A stretch of DNA of 21,088 bases. It comes from DATBWZ01 sp036514535. GTDB lineage: Bacteria; JAMCPX01; DATBWZ01. The notes beneath the pieces were generated by a model. The model was not told the origin of the DNA and did no database searches. It saw only the letters and a program-made list of their open reading frames with translations. Each line of letters opens with the position of its first letter. Within the stretch, counting starts at the first letter, position 1. A program made the position numbers and the translations under genes. The stretch covers positions 1 through 21,088 of the forward strand of contig DATBWZ010000110.1 in the NCBI GenBank assembly GCA_036514535.1, given 5' to 3'. This document shows positions 1 through 7,577 of this stretch, piece by piece.

Positions 1-196
1 CGGAAAGGTTGTGTTTGTAAATGAAAATGGTATAGCGAAGAAGCGAAAGATATCCATCGGGATAGACGATGGAGTTGGTGTTGAGGTTACAGGTGGATTG
101 AAAAAGGGGGAGAGTCTTGTTGTCGTCGGTCAGGAAATGCTCATTGATGGAGCAAACCTTGATATTAGACCGTTTGAAAAAGGCAGCGGAGAATAA
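1..196 (+). CDS. RND efflux periplasmic adaptor (membrane-fusion protein), C-terminal fragment
   Basis: This is the 3' end of a gene that enters from the left edge; the frame is open from base 2 and ends at TAA 194-196. The roughly 64 visible residues read as the last beta-rich, membrane-proximal part of an HlyD/AcrA-type adaptor. They include a V-x-GL-x-x-GE-x-V-V-V-x-G pattern followed by an L-I-D-G-A segment, which is typical of these C-termini. The adaptor would bridge the inner-membrane RND pump and an outer-membrane channel. The permease starts 2 nt after the stop, which supports the assignment strongly. The GTG at 11 is an internal valine, not a start. Confidence 0.85.
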   Translation, partial: GKVVFVNENGIAKKRKISIGIDDGVGVEVTGGLKKGESLVVVGQEMLIDGANLDIRPFEKGSGE

Positions 197-198
197 CT

Positions 199-3100
199 AT
201 GAAATTGCCTCAACTTTCAGTAGAACGGCCTGTGTTTGTTTCAATGATCTTTTTGGGTGTTCTGTCTCTTGGGTTAATGTCTTTAAAATTTCTGCCCATA
301 GATCTTATGCCTGATATAACGCTTCCTTCTGCGGGCATTGTTACAATTTATCCAGGCGCTACACCTCAGGATGTTGAAATGCTTGTAACTAAACCTATAG
401 AAGATTATGTAAGCACTGTCCCGAAATTGAAGGAAGTAACATCGCGGTCGCTGGAAAACATATCTGTTGTCAGTCTGAAATTTGCCTGGGGTACGGATAT
501 GGATGAAGCATCAAATGAAATTCGCAGCAGGATAGATATGGCCAAGGGAGTTCTGCCTGACGATATTGAGAATCCAGTAATATTCAAATTTGACATGTCC
601 ATGTGGCCAATTCTGTTCTACGGAGTTGAGGCAGATGAAAATTATCCAAAACTTCATGATCTTCTGGATGAGAAAGTCATTAATCCACTCAAGAGAATCC
701 CCGGTGTTGCGATAATTTCGGTGTTTGGTGGCTTATACCGGGAAATACATGTAAACCTTGATAAAGCAAGAATTGAAAGATTTGGATTGAGCGTTCAACA
801 GGTAATTCAGGCAATACAGTCTGCAAATATCAGCCTTCCCGCCGGCAATCTCAAAACAGGCAAAAAGGAATTTACCATAAGAATGCCAGCAGAATTTAAA
901 AGGGTGAAGGAATTGAAGAATGTAGTAATTGGATACAAACAAGGGGGACGGCTTCCTTTTAAGACCGTACCAGTTTATCTTAGGGATATAGCGACGGTGG
1001 AAGATAGTTTTAAAGAAACAGAATCAATTGTGCGTATAAACGGAAAACCCGGGGTTTTGCTTATGATACAAAAACAATCGGGGATCAACACCCTTGATGT
1101 TGCTAAAAAAGTTAAGGAAAAGATAGCCGAACTTGAAATGAGTTTGCCTCAGGATATCCATTTTTATCTTTCGCAGGATGCTTCTGAGTTTATTCAGCAG
1201 TCAATAAATAATCTTACAGATGCCTTGCTCTATGGCGGGTTGCTTGTTCTTCTTGTAGTTTTTATATTTTTGAGACAATTAGCAGGAAGTATAATAATCG
1301 GAATTACTATCCCATTTTCTCTAATTATTTCCTTTATTTTTATGTATTTATTTAACTATACAATTAATATTATGTCTCTTACGGCGCTTGCCATTGCTGT
1401 CGGAATGGTTGTGGATGACGCAATTGTAATATACGAAAATATTTTCAGACACAAAGATCATGGCATAGGTTCGCGGGAGGCTTCGCTCTATGGTGCATCG
1501 GAGGTTGGACTTGCTGTCAGTGCTTCTACGCTTACTATTGTTGCAGTTTTCTTCCCAATGATATTTGTCCCTGGAATAGCAGGCATAATGTTCAAACAGA
1601 TTGGTTTTGTGGTATGTGTTGTTATCTTGGCATCTCTTTTTGCGTCATTGACGCTAACTCCTATGATGGCTTCAAAGATGTTGAAGTCCAAAACAAACAA
1701 CAATGAAAGCTCAGGAATATTTTACTACTTGTATGATGCTTCCGAAAAGTTGTTTATCAGTATTGAGGAATTATACAAACATCTACTTGAATGGATAATC
1801 TCACATAAAAAGATTACCATCCTTACTGGCGTTATAATTTTTACAATAAGCATACAGATAACCCCTTTTCTCGGGACAGAGTTTTTTCCAGAAACTGATC
1901 AGGGACAATTGAATGGAAATGTTGAGCTCTCAATTGGGACAAGGGTTGAAGAGACTGCAAAAACGATGGCTATTCTTGAGAATATAATGTCCAAAAATGT
2001 CCCTGAGGCAAAGATATTTTTTACACGCGCAGGAAGGACAGAGACTGGATGGGCAACGCTTATAGGCAGGAGGGAGGACAGCAATATAATTATGTTTGGA
2101 GCAACGCTTGTTAAAAAGAAAGATAGAACGCGGTCTAATAAGGAAATAGGTTTCTTTTTAAATCGCGAAATGTCGTCTGTTCCTGGAGTTAAGATTGCTG
2201 ATTTTTACACTGCAGATCCAATGCAGAGTGCAGCCCTTGGCGGAGCAAAACCGCTATCGTATGAAATCTATGGAGATGACCTTGATAAAACATATAGAGT
2301 GGCGCTTGAAATCAAAAACATCTTGAAGACAAATCTTTATGTTACGGATATCACAATATCCATGGAAGAGGGAAAGCCTGAGCTTGATATTTTTATAGAC
2401 AAGGAGAATGCAACTTTGCTTGGAATAGCTCCTGCACAAGTGGTTGATACGATCAGAACTTATTTTGCCGGCAGAACTGCATCTAAATTCAGGGAAGGAG
2501 GCAGGGAATATGATATTGTAGTGAAACTGCGGGGGGAAGACAGGCAAATGCGGAGGGATATAGAAAATGCCCCAATTATTACCCCTCTCGGCAGTGCAAT
2601 TCAGCTGAAAAATATTGCGGGTATAGAAGATCGTATTGGTTCTATTGAAATAGACAGAAAAAATCAGGGCAGAATGGTAAAAGTTGAGGCTGGAATTTAC
2701 GGGAAATCTTTAGGAGAGGTTCAAAAAGAAGTAGATAAGGCAATCAAGAAACTTATTATTTCAGAAGATATAAACGTTGCAATCAGCGGTGCATTGAAGG
2801 AACAAAAGGAATCGTTTTCAATCTTAAGTATTGTGTTTTTACTGAGCATATTCCTTGTTTATATTGTAATGGCTGCTCAGTTTGAGTCTCTTATTGATCC
2901 GTTTATAATAATGTTTTCTGTTCCCTTTGCGGCTACGGGAGTAATATGGGGGCTTTTGCTCACCGGGAAACCTTTCAGTCTTTTTACCTTTGTTGGGTTG
3001 ATTACTTTGATTGGAATAGTGGTAAAGAATGCTATTGTGCTTGTGGACTATATGAATATTCTGCGGGAGCGCGGAATTGAATTGACCGAGGCGATAAAGA

Positions 3101-3309
3101 CTGCCGGGGCGACAAGATTAAGACCTGTTATGATGACTTCTTTTACTACAATTTTCGGAATGGTGCCCCTTGTTGTCAGCAATGCCGAGGGTTCGGAAAT
3201 GTGGAGCATGCTGGGATTGACAATAATTTCCGGGTTGTTTATTTCCACACTTGTAACGCTATTTTTTGTCCCGGCAATGTATGCGATATTTAAGAAAGCG
3301 AGGATATAA
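199..3309 (+). CDS. RND-family efflux permease (AcrB/HAE1-like)
   Basis: A 1036-residue inner-membrane proton/drug antiporter, the full length for the family. It has the RND architecture: a first membrane helix at about 12-32, a large periplasmic loop, a helix bundle at about 330-500, a second helix at about 540-555, a second periplasmic loop, and a final bundle at about 865-1030. The proton-relay residues are present: the aspartate pair D406-D407 in GMVVDDAIV and lysine K943 in GIVVKNAIVLVDY. The N-terminal LPIDLMPDI-x-LP and YPGATPQDVE segments are family signatures. The start has a GGAG upstream, and the adaptor gene ends 2 nt before it. Substrate cannot be read from sequence; the aspartates argue against metal-type (CusA) pumps. 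The outer-membrane channel gene is not in the window. Confidence 0.95.
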   Translation: MKLPQLSVERPVFVSMIFLGVLSLGLMSLKFLPIDLMPDITLPSAGIVTIYPGATPQDVEMLVTKPIEDYVSTVPKLKEVTSRSLENISVVSLKFAWGTDMDEASNEIRSRIDMAKGVLPDDIENPVIFKFDMSMWPILFYGVEADENYPKLHDLLDEKVINPLKRIPGVAIISVFGGLYREIHVNLDKARIERFGLSVQQVIQAIQSANISLPAGNLKTGKKEFTIRMPAEFKRVKELKNVVIGYKQGGRLPFKTVPVYLRDIATVEDSFKETESIVRINGKPGVLLMIQKQSGINTLDVAKKVKEKIAELEMSLPQDIHFYLSQDASEFIQQSINNLTDALLYGGLLVLLVVFIFLRQLAGSIIIGITIPFSLIISFIFMYLFNYTINIMSLTALAIAVGMVVDDAIVIYENIFRHKDHGIGSREASLYGASEVGLAVSASTLTIVAVFFPMIFVPGIAGIMFKQIGFVVCVVILASLFASLTLTPMMASKMLKSKTNNNESSGIFYYLYDASEKLFISIEELYKHLLEWIISHKKITILTGVIIFTISIQITPFLGTEFFPETDQGQLNGNVELSIGTRVEETAKTMAILENIMSKNVPEAKIFFTRAGRTETGWATLIGRREDSNIIMFGATLVKKKDRTRSNKEIGFFLNREMSSVPGVKIADFYTADPMQSAALGGAKPLSYEIYGDDLDKTYRVALEIKNILKTNLYVTDITISMEEGKPELDIFIDKENATLLGIAPAQVVDTIRTYFAGRTASKFREGGREYDIVVKLRGEDRQMRRDIENAPIITPLGSAIQLKNIAGIEDRIGSIEIDRKNQGRMVKVEAGIYGKSLGEVQKEVDKAIKKLIISEDINVAISGALKEQKESFSILSIVFLLSIFLVYIVMAAQFESLIDPFIIMFSVPFAATGVIWGLLLTGKPFSLFTFVGLITLIGIVVKNAIVLVDYMNILRERGIELTEAIKTAGATRLRPVMMTSFTTIFGMVPLVVSNAEGSEMWSMLGLTIISGLFISTLVTLFFVPAMYAIFKKARI

Positions 3310-3311
3310 GA

Positions 3312-3602
3312 ATGAAGATGATGATTATTGTCCATAATGCGGCGCTTGGCAGCGATGTCCTGGATATTTTAAAGAACGCTGGTATTACAAAATATACTCA
3401 GTTAGAGGAGATAAAAGGCAGGGGTCGTTCATCAGAGCCCCATTTAGGCACCCATATTTGGCCAGGGATTAATACCATAACATTTACTGTGGCAGAAGAT
3501 GAAATTTTCCAAAAGGTCACGTGCGGCTTTAAAAAATTGAAAGAAAAATACAAACTTGAGGGAATAAAGGTTTTCCTTGTTCCGGCAGAAGAATTAATTT
3601 AA
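3312..3602 (+). CDS. Small PII-like (ferredoxin-fold) regulatory protein
   Basis: 96 residues, starting 2 nt after the permease stop with GAGG about 8 nt upstream, so it is translated in the pump operon. The N-terminal strand (MKMMIIVHN) leads into an alpha helix. A central G-R-G-R-S-S-E-P-H-L-G-T-H-I-W-P-G loop follows, and the protein ends in a beta-alpha-beta half closing on V-F-L-V-P-A-E-E. This pattern matches the small PII-like proteins often encoded after RND pumps. Classical GlnB/GlnK proteins are longer and carry a uridylylated T-loop tyrosine, which I do not see here. I infer a sensor or modulator of the pump rather than a nitrogen regulator. Ligand and partner are unknown. Confidence 0.75.
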   Translation: MKMMIIVHNAALGSDVLDILKNAGITKYTQLEEIKGRGRSSEPHLGTHIWPGINTITFTVAEDEIFQKVTCGFKKLKEKYKLEGIKVFLVPAEELI

Positions 3603-3640
3603 TGTTATGAAACTGGATGTATGGAAGATTATAGTTTTTC

Positions 3641-4225
3641 TCAGCCGGATATAAATGACTGGAGTTTCATCAGGAACCCCATGTCGCCGCTAAATTTAAT
3701 CTTTCCCTGCATGAACGCCATCGTTGGGTTTAATTCCTTTTGTACCAGCGCTGCGTAATCAGACGCTTTCATCTTCAGCGTAACAGCAGGAGTATCTGTA
3801 TTATTAAATCTAATCTTTGCATTGAACTGTGCTCCTTCTTTCACAGAAAGTTCAAGGCTGAATGAGCCCTTTAATTCAAGCAATGAGTTGTATTTGCTCC
3901 TTGTCCGGACCCTTGGATCAAAAAACATTGAGAGCACGCCCCCAACATCACCTGTTATTGATTTTCTCCAGTCCGGCTCGCTAAGCGTGATTTCAATCAT
4001 TGGGTTTCCTATCCCGTCCGGAATTATTTTCATATCCTTTCCGTCTTTTACAACAATAGCATATATGCCCTTGTTTTCCCCGGTTATATTAAACTGCAAT
4101 CTGAACTCAGTGCCATCCATTTTCTGCGGTGGGTTGCTGAGCAGGTCATTTTTAAACACCCCGGGTATAATCTCCTCAAAAAACTTTTTTACATCTACAC
4201 CGGATTCAACATTAAAATTATTCAT
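3641..4225 (-). CDS. SCP2 sterol-binding-fold protein
   Basis: 194 residues with no signal peptide, so probably cytoplasmic. The pattern fits the SCP2 family, which holds hydrophobic ligands in a tunnel: alternating beta strands (residues about 40-75), an I-x-I-T-L-S-E-P-D-W-R-K segment near 81-93, then a helix and a C-terminal F-M-Q-G-K-I-K-F-S-G-D-M-G segment. The K-x-x-G-D-x-G-x-x-x-x-L ending is the most recognisable family mark. It starts 13 nt after the DctP-like gene with a strong GGGAGG Shine-Dalgarno at 4234-4239 that touches that gene's stop, so the two are co-transcribed. The N-terminal 40 residues are not typical of minimal SCP2 domains. Ligand unknown; a lipid or acyl compound is inferred from the fold. 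Confidence 0.8.
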   Translation of the reverse strand: MNNFNVESGVDVKKFFEEIIPGVFKNDLLSNPPQKMDGTEFRLQFNITGENKGIYAIVVKDGKDMKIIPDGIGNPMIEITLSEPDWRKSITGDVGGVLSMFFDPRVRTRSKYNSLLELKGSFSLELSVKEGAQFNAKIRFNNTDTPAVTLKMKASDYAALVQKELNPTMAFMQGKIKFSGDMGFLMKLQSFISG

Positions 4226-4238
4226 TGTGGCGACCTCC

Positions 4239-5462
4239 CTATTTATTATTTTGCCTTAAATTTTGCAGTTCAGATAATATCTTATCAAGAAGTTCTTTGG
4301 AATAAAGGCTCCCTGCAAGTTTTTCCCTGACGCGCATTCCAGCCGCTTCAAGCAATTTGACATCTTCATCCTTGAGTTCAATCTCATTTATGCCGGATTT
4401 TTTGAATGCTTCAGTGCATTTTTTTTCAAAATCCCTTATGGATTTATTCCATTCTTTTTCATAAGTTTTCATTATATAATTGCTCAAAGTCAGAACATCT
4501 TCGCCCATACCGGGTGGATATTTTTTAATGAGATCTTCAATCTGTTTTTTGTGGAGAAATATTGCTGCGGGTGAGTAAAACAGCGGCGTTTTAATATAGT
4601 AGTTTGAATACTGGAAAGCCTGAGTTCCCATCCACCACAGAGGAGGCGATATAGCGCCGTTAATAATACCGGTTTGTAATGACATCACAATTTCCGGAAC
4701 ACTGATCGGTATATAGTTAATCCCAACCTCATTTAAAAATGCGCGTTCTATATCTCCAAACCATGTTACTGCTTTCATTTTCTTTAAGTCGGAGATACTT
4801 GCGACTTTATTCTGGGTGTAGAGATAGAAAAAACCGGTATCAATAAGCCCCCATAAAATGTAACCATTTTTTTCAAAAATAGACTCTAAATTTTTTCTGA
4901 ATTTTTTAGTAATGTGATCAACCTCTTCATAGTTTCTGAAAATAAAAGGCAGGGTTAAAACACTCATCCCGGGCGCAGCTGAAAAAACGCCCAGCGCAGT
5001 GCACCCGCATCCCTGTAGTTGTCCGAATTTAATTTTTCTTAAAATATCCGTATCCTCACCCATGACTCCGCCGGCATAAATCGTTACGTTCATTACGTTT
5101 CTGCTTTCCCAGGCAAGGAAGGGCACAATGGTGTCCAAGGCATTTTGAATCCATGGAGTGTTTGCTGGGGCAAGGGTCCCTACCTTGATGTTTATGCCTC
5201 CGATTTTTGTAATTTCTTCCGGGCTTAGTCCGTATTTTTGTCCGATTCTGTCAATTACCCTTTCTTCAGTCAGATTTTTAACCCCGAATTTTTCAATCAT
5301 ATATTTCGCAATATCAGCAATAATTTGCTCGTCATTTATTTTGAATTTTTCCTTAAACGCTTTAATTACTTCCGGCGATATTTCAGACATCTCTGCTGAA
5401 AAAGTTATAAACGGGATAACCAGGATCAGGAAAGTTGCAATAATTCTTACTTTAATGCGCAT
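4239..5462 (-). CDS. TRAP-type periplasmic binding protein (DctP-like), orphan
   Basis: 407 residues. A signal peptide at 1-23 has K/R residues, a hydrophobic stretch and an F-S-A cut site. Next comes an unusual helical segment (about 28-88), and then a TRAP binding-protein fold from about 91: I-K-V-G-T-L-A-P, G-G-V-M-G-E-D, a P-F-I-F-R-N-Y-E-E segment and V-P-E-I-V-M-S-L-Q-T-G-I-I-N-G. The usual length is about 330, so the extra residues are mainly the N-terminal segment. At the position where carboxylate-binding TRAP proteins carry K-x-R, this one reads K-A-V-T-W (230-234). No DctQ or DctM membrane subunits are visible. The start has no Shine-Dalgarno but follows a promoter by only 8 nt. 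The signal peptide supports this start. Confidence 0.88.
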   Translation of the reverse strand: MRIKVRIIATFLILVIPFITFSAEMSEISPEVIKAFKEKFKINDEQIIADIAKYMIEKFGVKNLTEERVIDRIGQKYGLSPEEITKIGGINIKVGTLAPANTPWIQNALDTIVPFLAWESRNVMNVTIYAGGVMGEDTDILRKIKFGQLQGCGCTALGVFSAAPGMSVLTLPFIFRNYEEVDHITKKFRKNLESIFEKNGYILWGLIDTGFFYLYTQNKVASISDLKKMKAVTWFGDIERAFLNEVGINYIPISVPEIVMSLQTGIINGAISPPLWWMGTQAFQYSNYYIKTPLFYSPAAIFLHKKQIEDLIKKYPPGMGEDVLTLSNYIMKTYEKEWNKSIRDFEKKCTEAFKKSGINEIELKDEDVKLLEAAGMRVREKLAGSLYSKELLDKILSELQNLRQNNK

Positions 5463-5470
5463 TTTTTGGA

Positions 5471-5499
5471 ATTACATCATATATTGACACCTATGTCAA
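5471..5499 (-). promoter_or_regulatory. Sigma-70-type promoter of the DctP-like/SCP2 operon
   Basis: Read on the minus strand: TTGACA (5499-5494), 17 nt spacer, TGTAAT (5476-5471), matching consensus 6/6 and 5/6. Only 8 nt (TCCAAAAA) separate the -10 from the ATG at 5462. The expected transcription start is therefore 1-2 nt before the start codon, and the transcript may be leaderless. Confidence 0.7.
5484..5499. promoter_or_regulatory. Perfect palindrome TTGACA-N4-TGTCAA, candidate operator
   Basis: The 16-bp inverted repeat TTGACACCTATGTCAA has two perfect 6-bp arms. Its right arm is the -35 box of the minus-strand promoter, so a dimeric regulator bound here would block polymerase. The left arm also reads TTGACA on the plus strand, but I see no good -10 at the right distance there. 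The regulator is unknown. Confidence 0.5.
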
Positions 5500-5615
5500 G
5501 TAAAAAATTTTATTGACCTTATTCTTAGACTTAATTGTCATTTTTTTGTAACGGTAATGCATCCACAAGCATTATTTCAATGTGTCTGCTGTTGCCATTG
5601 TCTTAAAAATTCTTC

Positions 5616-5644
5616 TTGATAGAGTCCTCATTTTCATATATCTT
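5616..5644 (+). promoter_or_regulatory. Possible promoter of the beta-barrel protein gene
   Basis: TTGATA (5616-5621), 17 nt, TATCTT (5639-5644): 5/6 and 4/6 matches, leaving a leader of about 40 nt with a strong AAGGAGG at 5679-5685. The remaining 5500-5610 stretch holds only a short 5-bp hairpin (AATGC/GCATT, 5558-5575) and nothing else I recognise. Confidence 0.35.
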
Positions 5645-5689
5645 AATAAAGGATTGATTTATTAACCTATGGATTAAAAGGAGGTAAAC

Positions 5690-6505
5690 ATGAAAAAATT
5701 TACTTGTTTGGTTGTATTATTATTTACGGGGCTGACAGGGATCTATGCAGATCAATCAGTAAACGGCGGAACAGGGCTTTTCTTTGCCAGGAAAGCTGAG
5801 GTGATTGACTCAGGAAGTCTTGACGCGGGTGCGTTCTACAATTTTACTAATTTCAGGGTAGAGGAAACATCGTTTCCGCCAAGAAATTCCGATAACCTTG
5901 TTACAATAAACTGTGGCTATGGCTTGCTTGGATACGGGGAATTGGGAGCGGTGATACCTGTTCTTTTTAACAGCGGATACCAGAATGAGTCCAGCATTGG
6001 GAATATTTCCATTGTGGGCAAGATTGCCTTGCCTAAAAAGCCAATCGCTGATTTATTGAAAATTGGAGCAACCATTGTTGTATCTGCACCCACATCGGAT
6101 AAGGATAAACTGCTTGGCAGCGGTAAAGTAAACCTGCTCGGCGAGGCTAATTTCAGCCTCTTTTTGCAAAAATGGTCGGTCCATCTGAATTTTGGTTTTA
6201 AGGAAGAGGATTATTATTATGAAGTGGCGCCGGAAAATGGGATTTCTTTAAAACCGGTTGTTGAAGGCAGTCTTGGATTTTTGTACAATCCTGTTGAGTT
6301 TATTGATTTGGTCGCAGAATTAAACGGAAAGAGCGTAAAAGGGATCACCCCCGCCGATGAAGATCTCTTTGCCTTGATAGGCGTGCGATTGAAACTTCTT
6401 GATCTCGTTTCGGCTCAGGCCGGGGTTGGAGTTGGATTGCCTAGTATTATAAAGAAGGCAAACACGGACTTTCTTCTGAATGTTGGCGTCGGAATAAAAT
6501 TATAA
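5690..6505 (+). CDS. Signal-peptide outer-membrane beta-barrel candidate
   Basis: 271 residues with a clear signal peptide (MKK, hydrophobic 5-18, cut near Y-A-D at 19-21) and a strong AAGGAGG Shine-Dalgarno. The mature part is a run of amphipathic strands rich in alternating G/Y/F/V (for example G-S-L-D-A-G-A-F-Y-N-F and V-N-L-L-G-E-A-N-F-S-L-F), separated by short turns. It ends in a strand, L-L-N-V-G-V-G-I-K-L, like an outer-membrane assembly signal. There are few charged helical stretches. I cannot assign a substrate; it resembles generic bacterial transporter-like barrels. The phosphofructokinase gene follows after 95 nt, with no visible functional link. Confidence 0.65.
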   Translation: MKKFTCLVVLLFTGLTGIYADQSVNGGTGLFFARKAEVIDSGSLDAGAFYNFTNFRVEETSFPPRNSDNLVTINCGYGLLGYGELGAVIPVLFNSGYQNESSIGNISIVGKIALPKKPIADLLKIGATIVVSAPTSDKDKLLGSGKVNLLGEANFSLFLQKWSVHLNFGFKEEDYYYEVAPENGISLKPVVEGSLGFLYNPVEFIDLVAELNGKSVKGITPADEDLFALIGVRLKLLDLVSAQAGVGVGLPSIIKKANTDFLLNVGVGIKL

Positions 6506-6600
6506 AAGGATGAAATAAAAAAATATAATAAGATAATACGCTGAGTTACAAGTTTGCAACGTGGAATAACTACACTACATAGGGGTAGATCATAACGGAT

Positions 6601-7575
6601 ATGGATTTTAAAAGAATAGGGGTGCTGACCAGCGGCGGTGATGCGCCTGGAATGAATGCGGCGATAAGGTCTGTGGTGAGGACAGGCATTCATTATGGTT
6701 TGGAAGTTTTCGGAATAAAATATGGATATGAAGGCCTTTTAAAGGGAGTTATGATAAAGATGGATGCCCGCTCAGTGGCAAATATAATACAGCGTGGAGG
6801 AAGCATCCTCGGAACTTCAAGAACACCGGAGTTTAAAACAAAAGAAGGCAGGAAAAAAGGCTACGAAATATTAAAAAAGAATAATATTGACGTTCTTGTA
6901 GTTATTGGCGGGGAAGGGTCGTTTGCTGGCGCGCGCGAATTAGAGATTGAGCACAAAGTAAAGATTGTTTGCATCCCCGGAACAATTGATAATGATATCT
7001 CCGGAACAGACTATACGATAGGTTTTGATACTGCTGTAAACACAGCCATTGATGCAGTGGATAAAATAAGGGATACAGCTATGTCCCTTGAGCGTGTGTT
7101 TTTGATTGAGGTTATGGGAAGAAACAGCGGGTTTATAGCAGCGGAAGTGGGGCTTGCATGCGGAGCTGAGTCCATCCTTGTTCCGGAGTCAGGGTGTGAT
7201 TCAAAGAATCTTGTTGAGATAATAAGAGAATCAGAGAAAAAGGGAAAAAAGTGCAGCATAATTGTGATTGCCGAAGGCGATGAATCTGGTGGCGCCTTCA
7301 GGGTGGCGGAGATATTAAAAAAGGAACTTAATCTGGATCCGCGCGTTACAGTGCTTGGGCATATACAAAGAGGCGGGTCGCCAACAGCAAGGGACAGAAT
7401 TCTTGCAAGCAGGCTTGGATACGAAACGGTTAATGGGATTTTGCATGGACAGACAGGAGCGATGGTCGGTATTATAAATGGGAAAATTGTCTTTACTCCG
7501 ATTCTGGAGTCCTGCAACAAGAAAAAATCACTGGATTTAACCCTTTTAAAAATAGCAGAAATACTTGCCAAATAA
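6601..7575 (+). CDS. pfkA: 6-phosphofructokinase, probably ATP-dependent
   Basis: 324 residues, the normal bacterial length. It phosphorylates fructose 6-phosphate to the 1,6-bisphosphate in the cytoplasm. The motifs are in order: the nucleotide loop G-V-L-T-S-G-G-D-A-P-G-M-N-A (7-20), V-I-G-G-E-G-S (101-107), the catalytic P-G-T-I-D-N-D, the sugar-binding E-V-M-G-R, and G-H-I-Q-R-G-G. The glycine at 106 is the residue expected in ATP enzymes, where pyrophosphate enzymes have aspartate. The preceding residue is glutamate (E105) where E. coli has the magnesium-binding aspartate. G-F-D-T-A after the catalytic loop resembles group III (actinobacterial/PPi-related) enzymes more than E. coli. The Shine-Dalgarno is weak (AGGGG about 14 nt upstream). 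It is paired with the aldolase. Confidence 0.93.
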   Translation: MDFKRIGVLTSGGDAPGMNAAIRSVVRTGIHYGLEVFGIKYGYEGLLKGVMIKMDARSVANIIQRGGSILGTSRTPEFKTKEGRKKGYEILKKNNIDVLVVIGGEGSFAGARELEIEHKVKIVCIPGTIDNDISGTDYTIGFDTAVNTAIDAVDKIRDTAMSLERVFLIEVMGRNSGFIAAEVGLACGAESILVPESGCDSKNLVEIIRESEKKGKKCSIIVIAEGDESGGAFRVAEILKKELNLDPRVTVLGHIQRGGSPTARDRILASRLGYETVNGILHGQTGAMVGIINGKIVFTPILESCNKKKSLDLTLLKIAEILAK

Positions 7576-7577
7576 GA

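Noticed and set aside
199..3309. CusA-type heavy-metal RND pump
   Set aside because: The proton-relay pattern and N-terminal signatures match drug/hydrophobe (HAE1-like) pumps, and no metal-related neighbours are visible.
3607..3670. Inverted repeat ATGAAACT/AGTTTCAT between the converging PII-like and SCP2 genes
   Set aside because: The loop is 48 nt and one arm is coding, with no T-run; probably chance.
3822..4259. 145-codon open frame opposite the SCP2-like gene
   Set aside because: The minus-strand gene has a strong Shine-Dalgarno and family motifs; this frame has neither.
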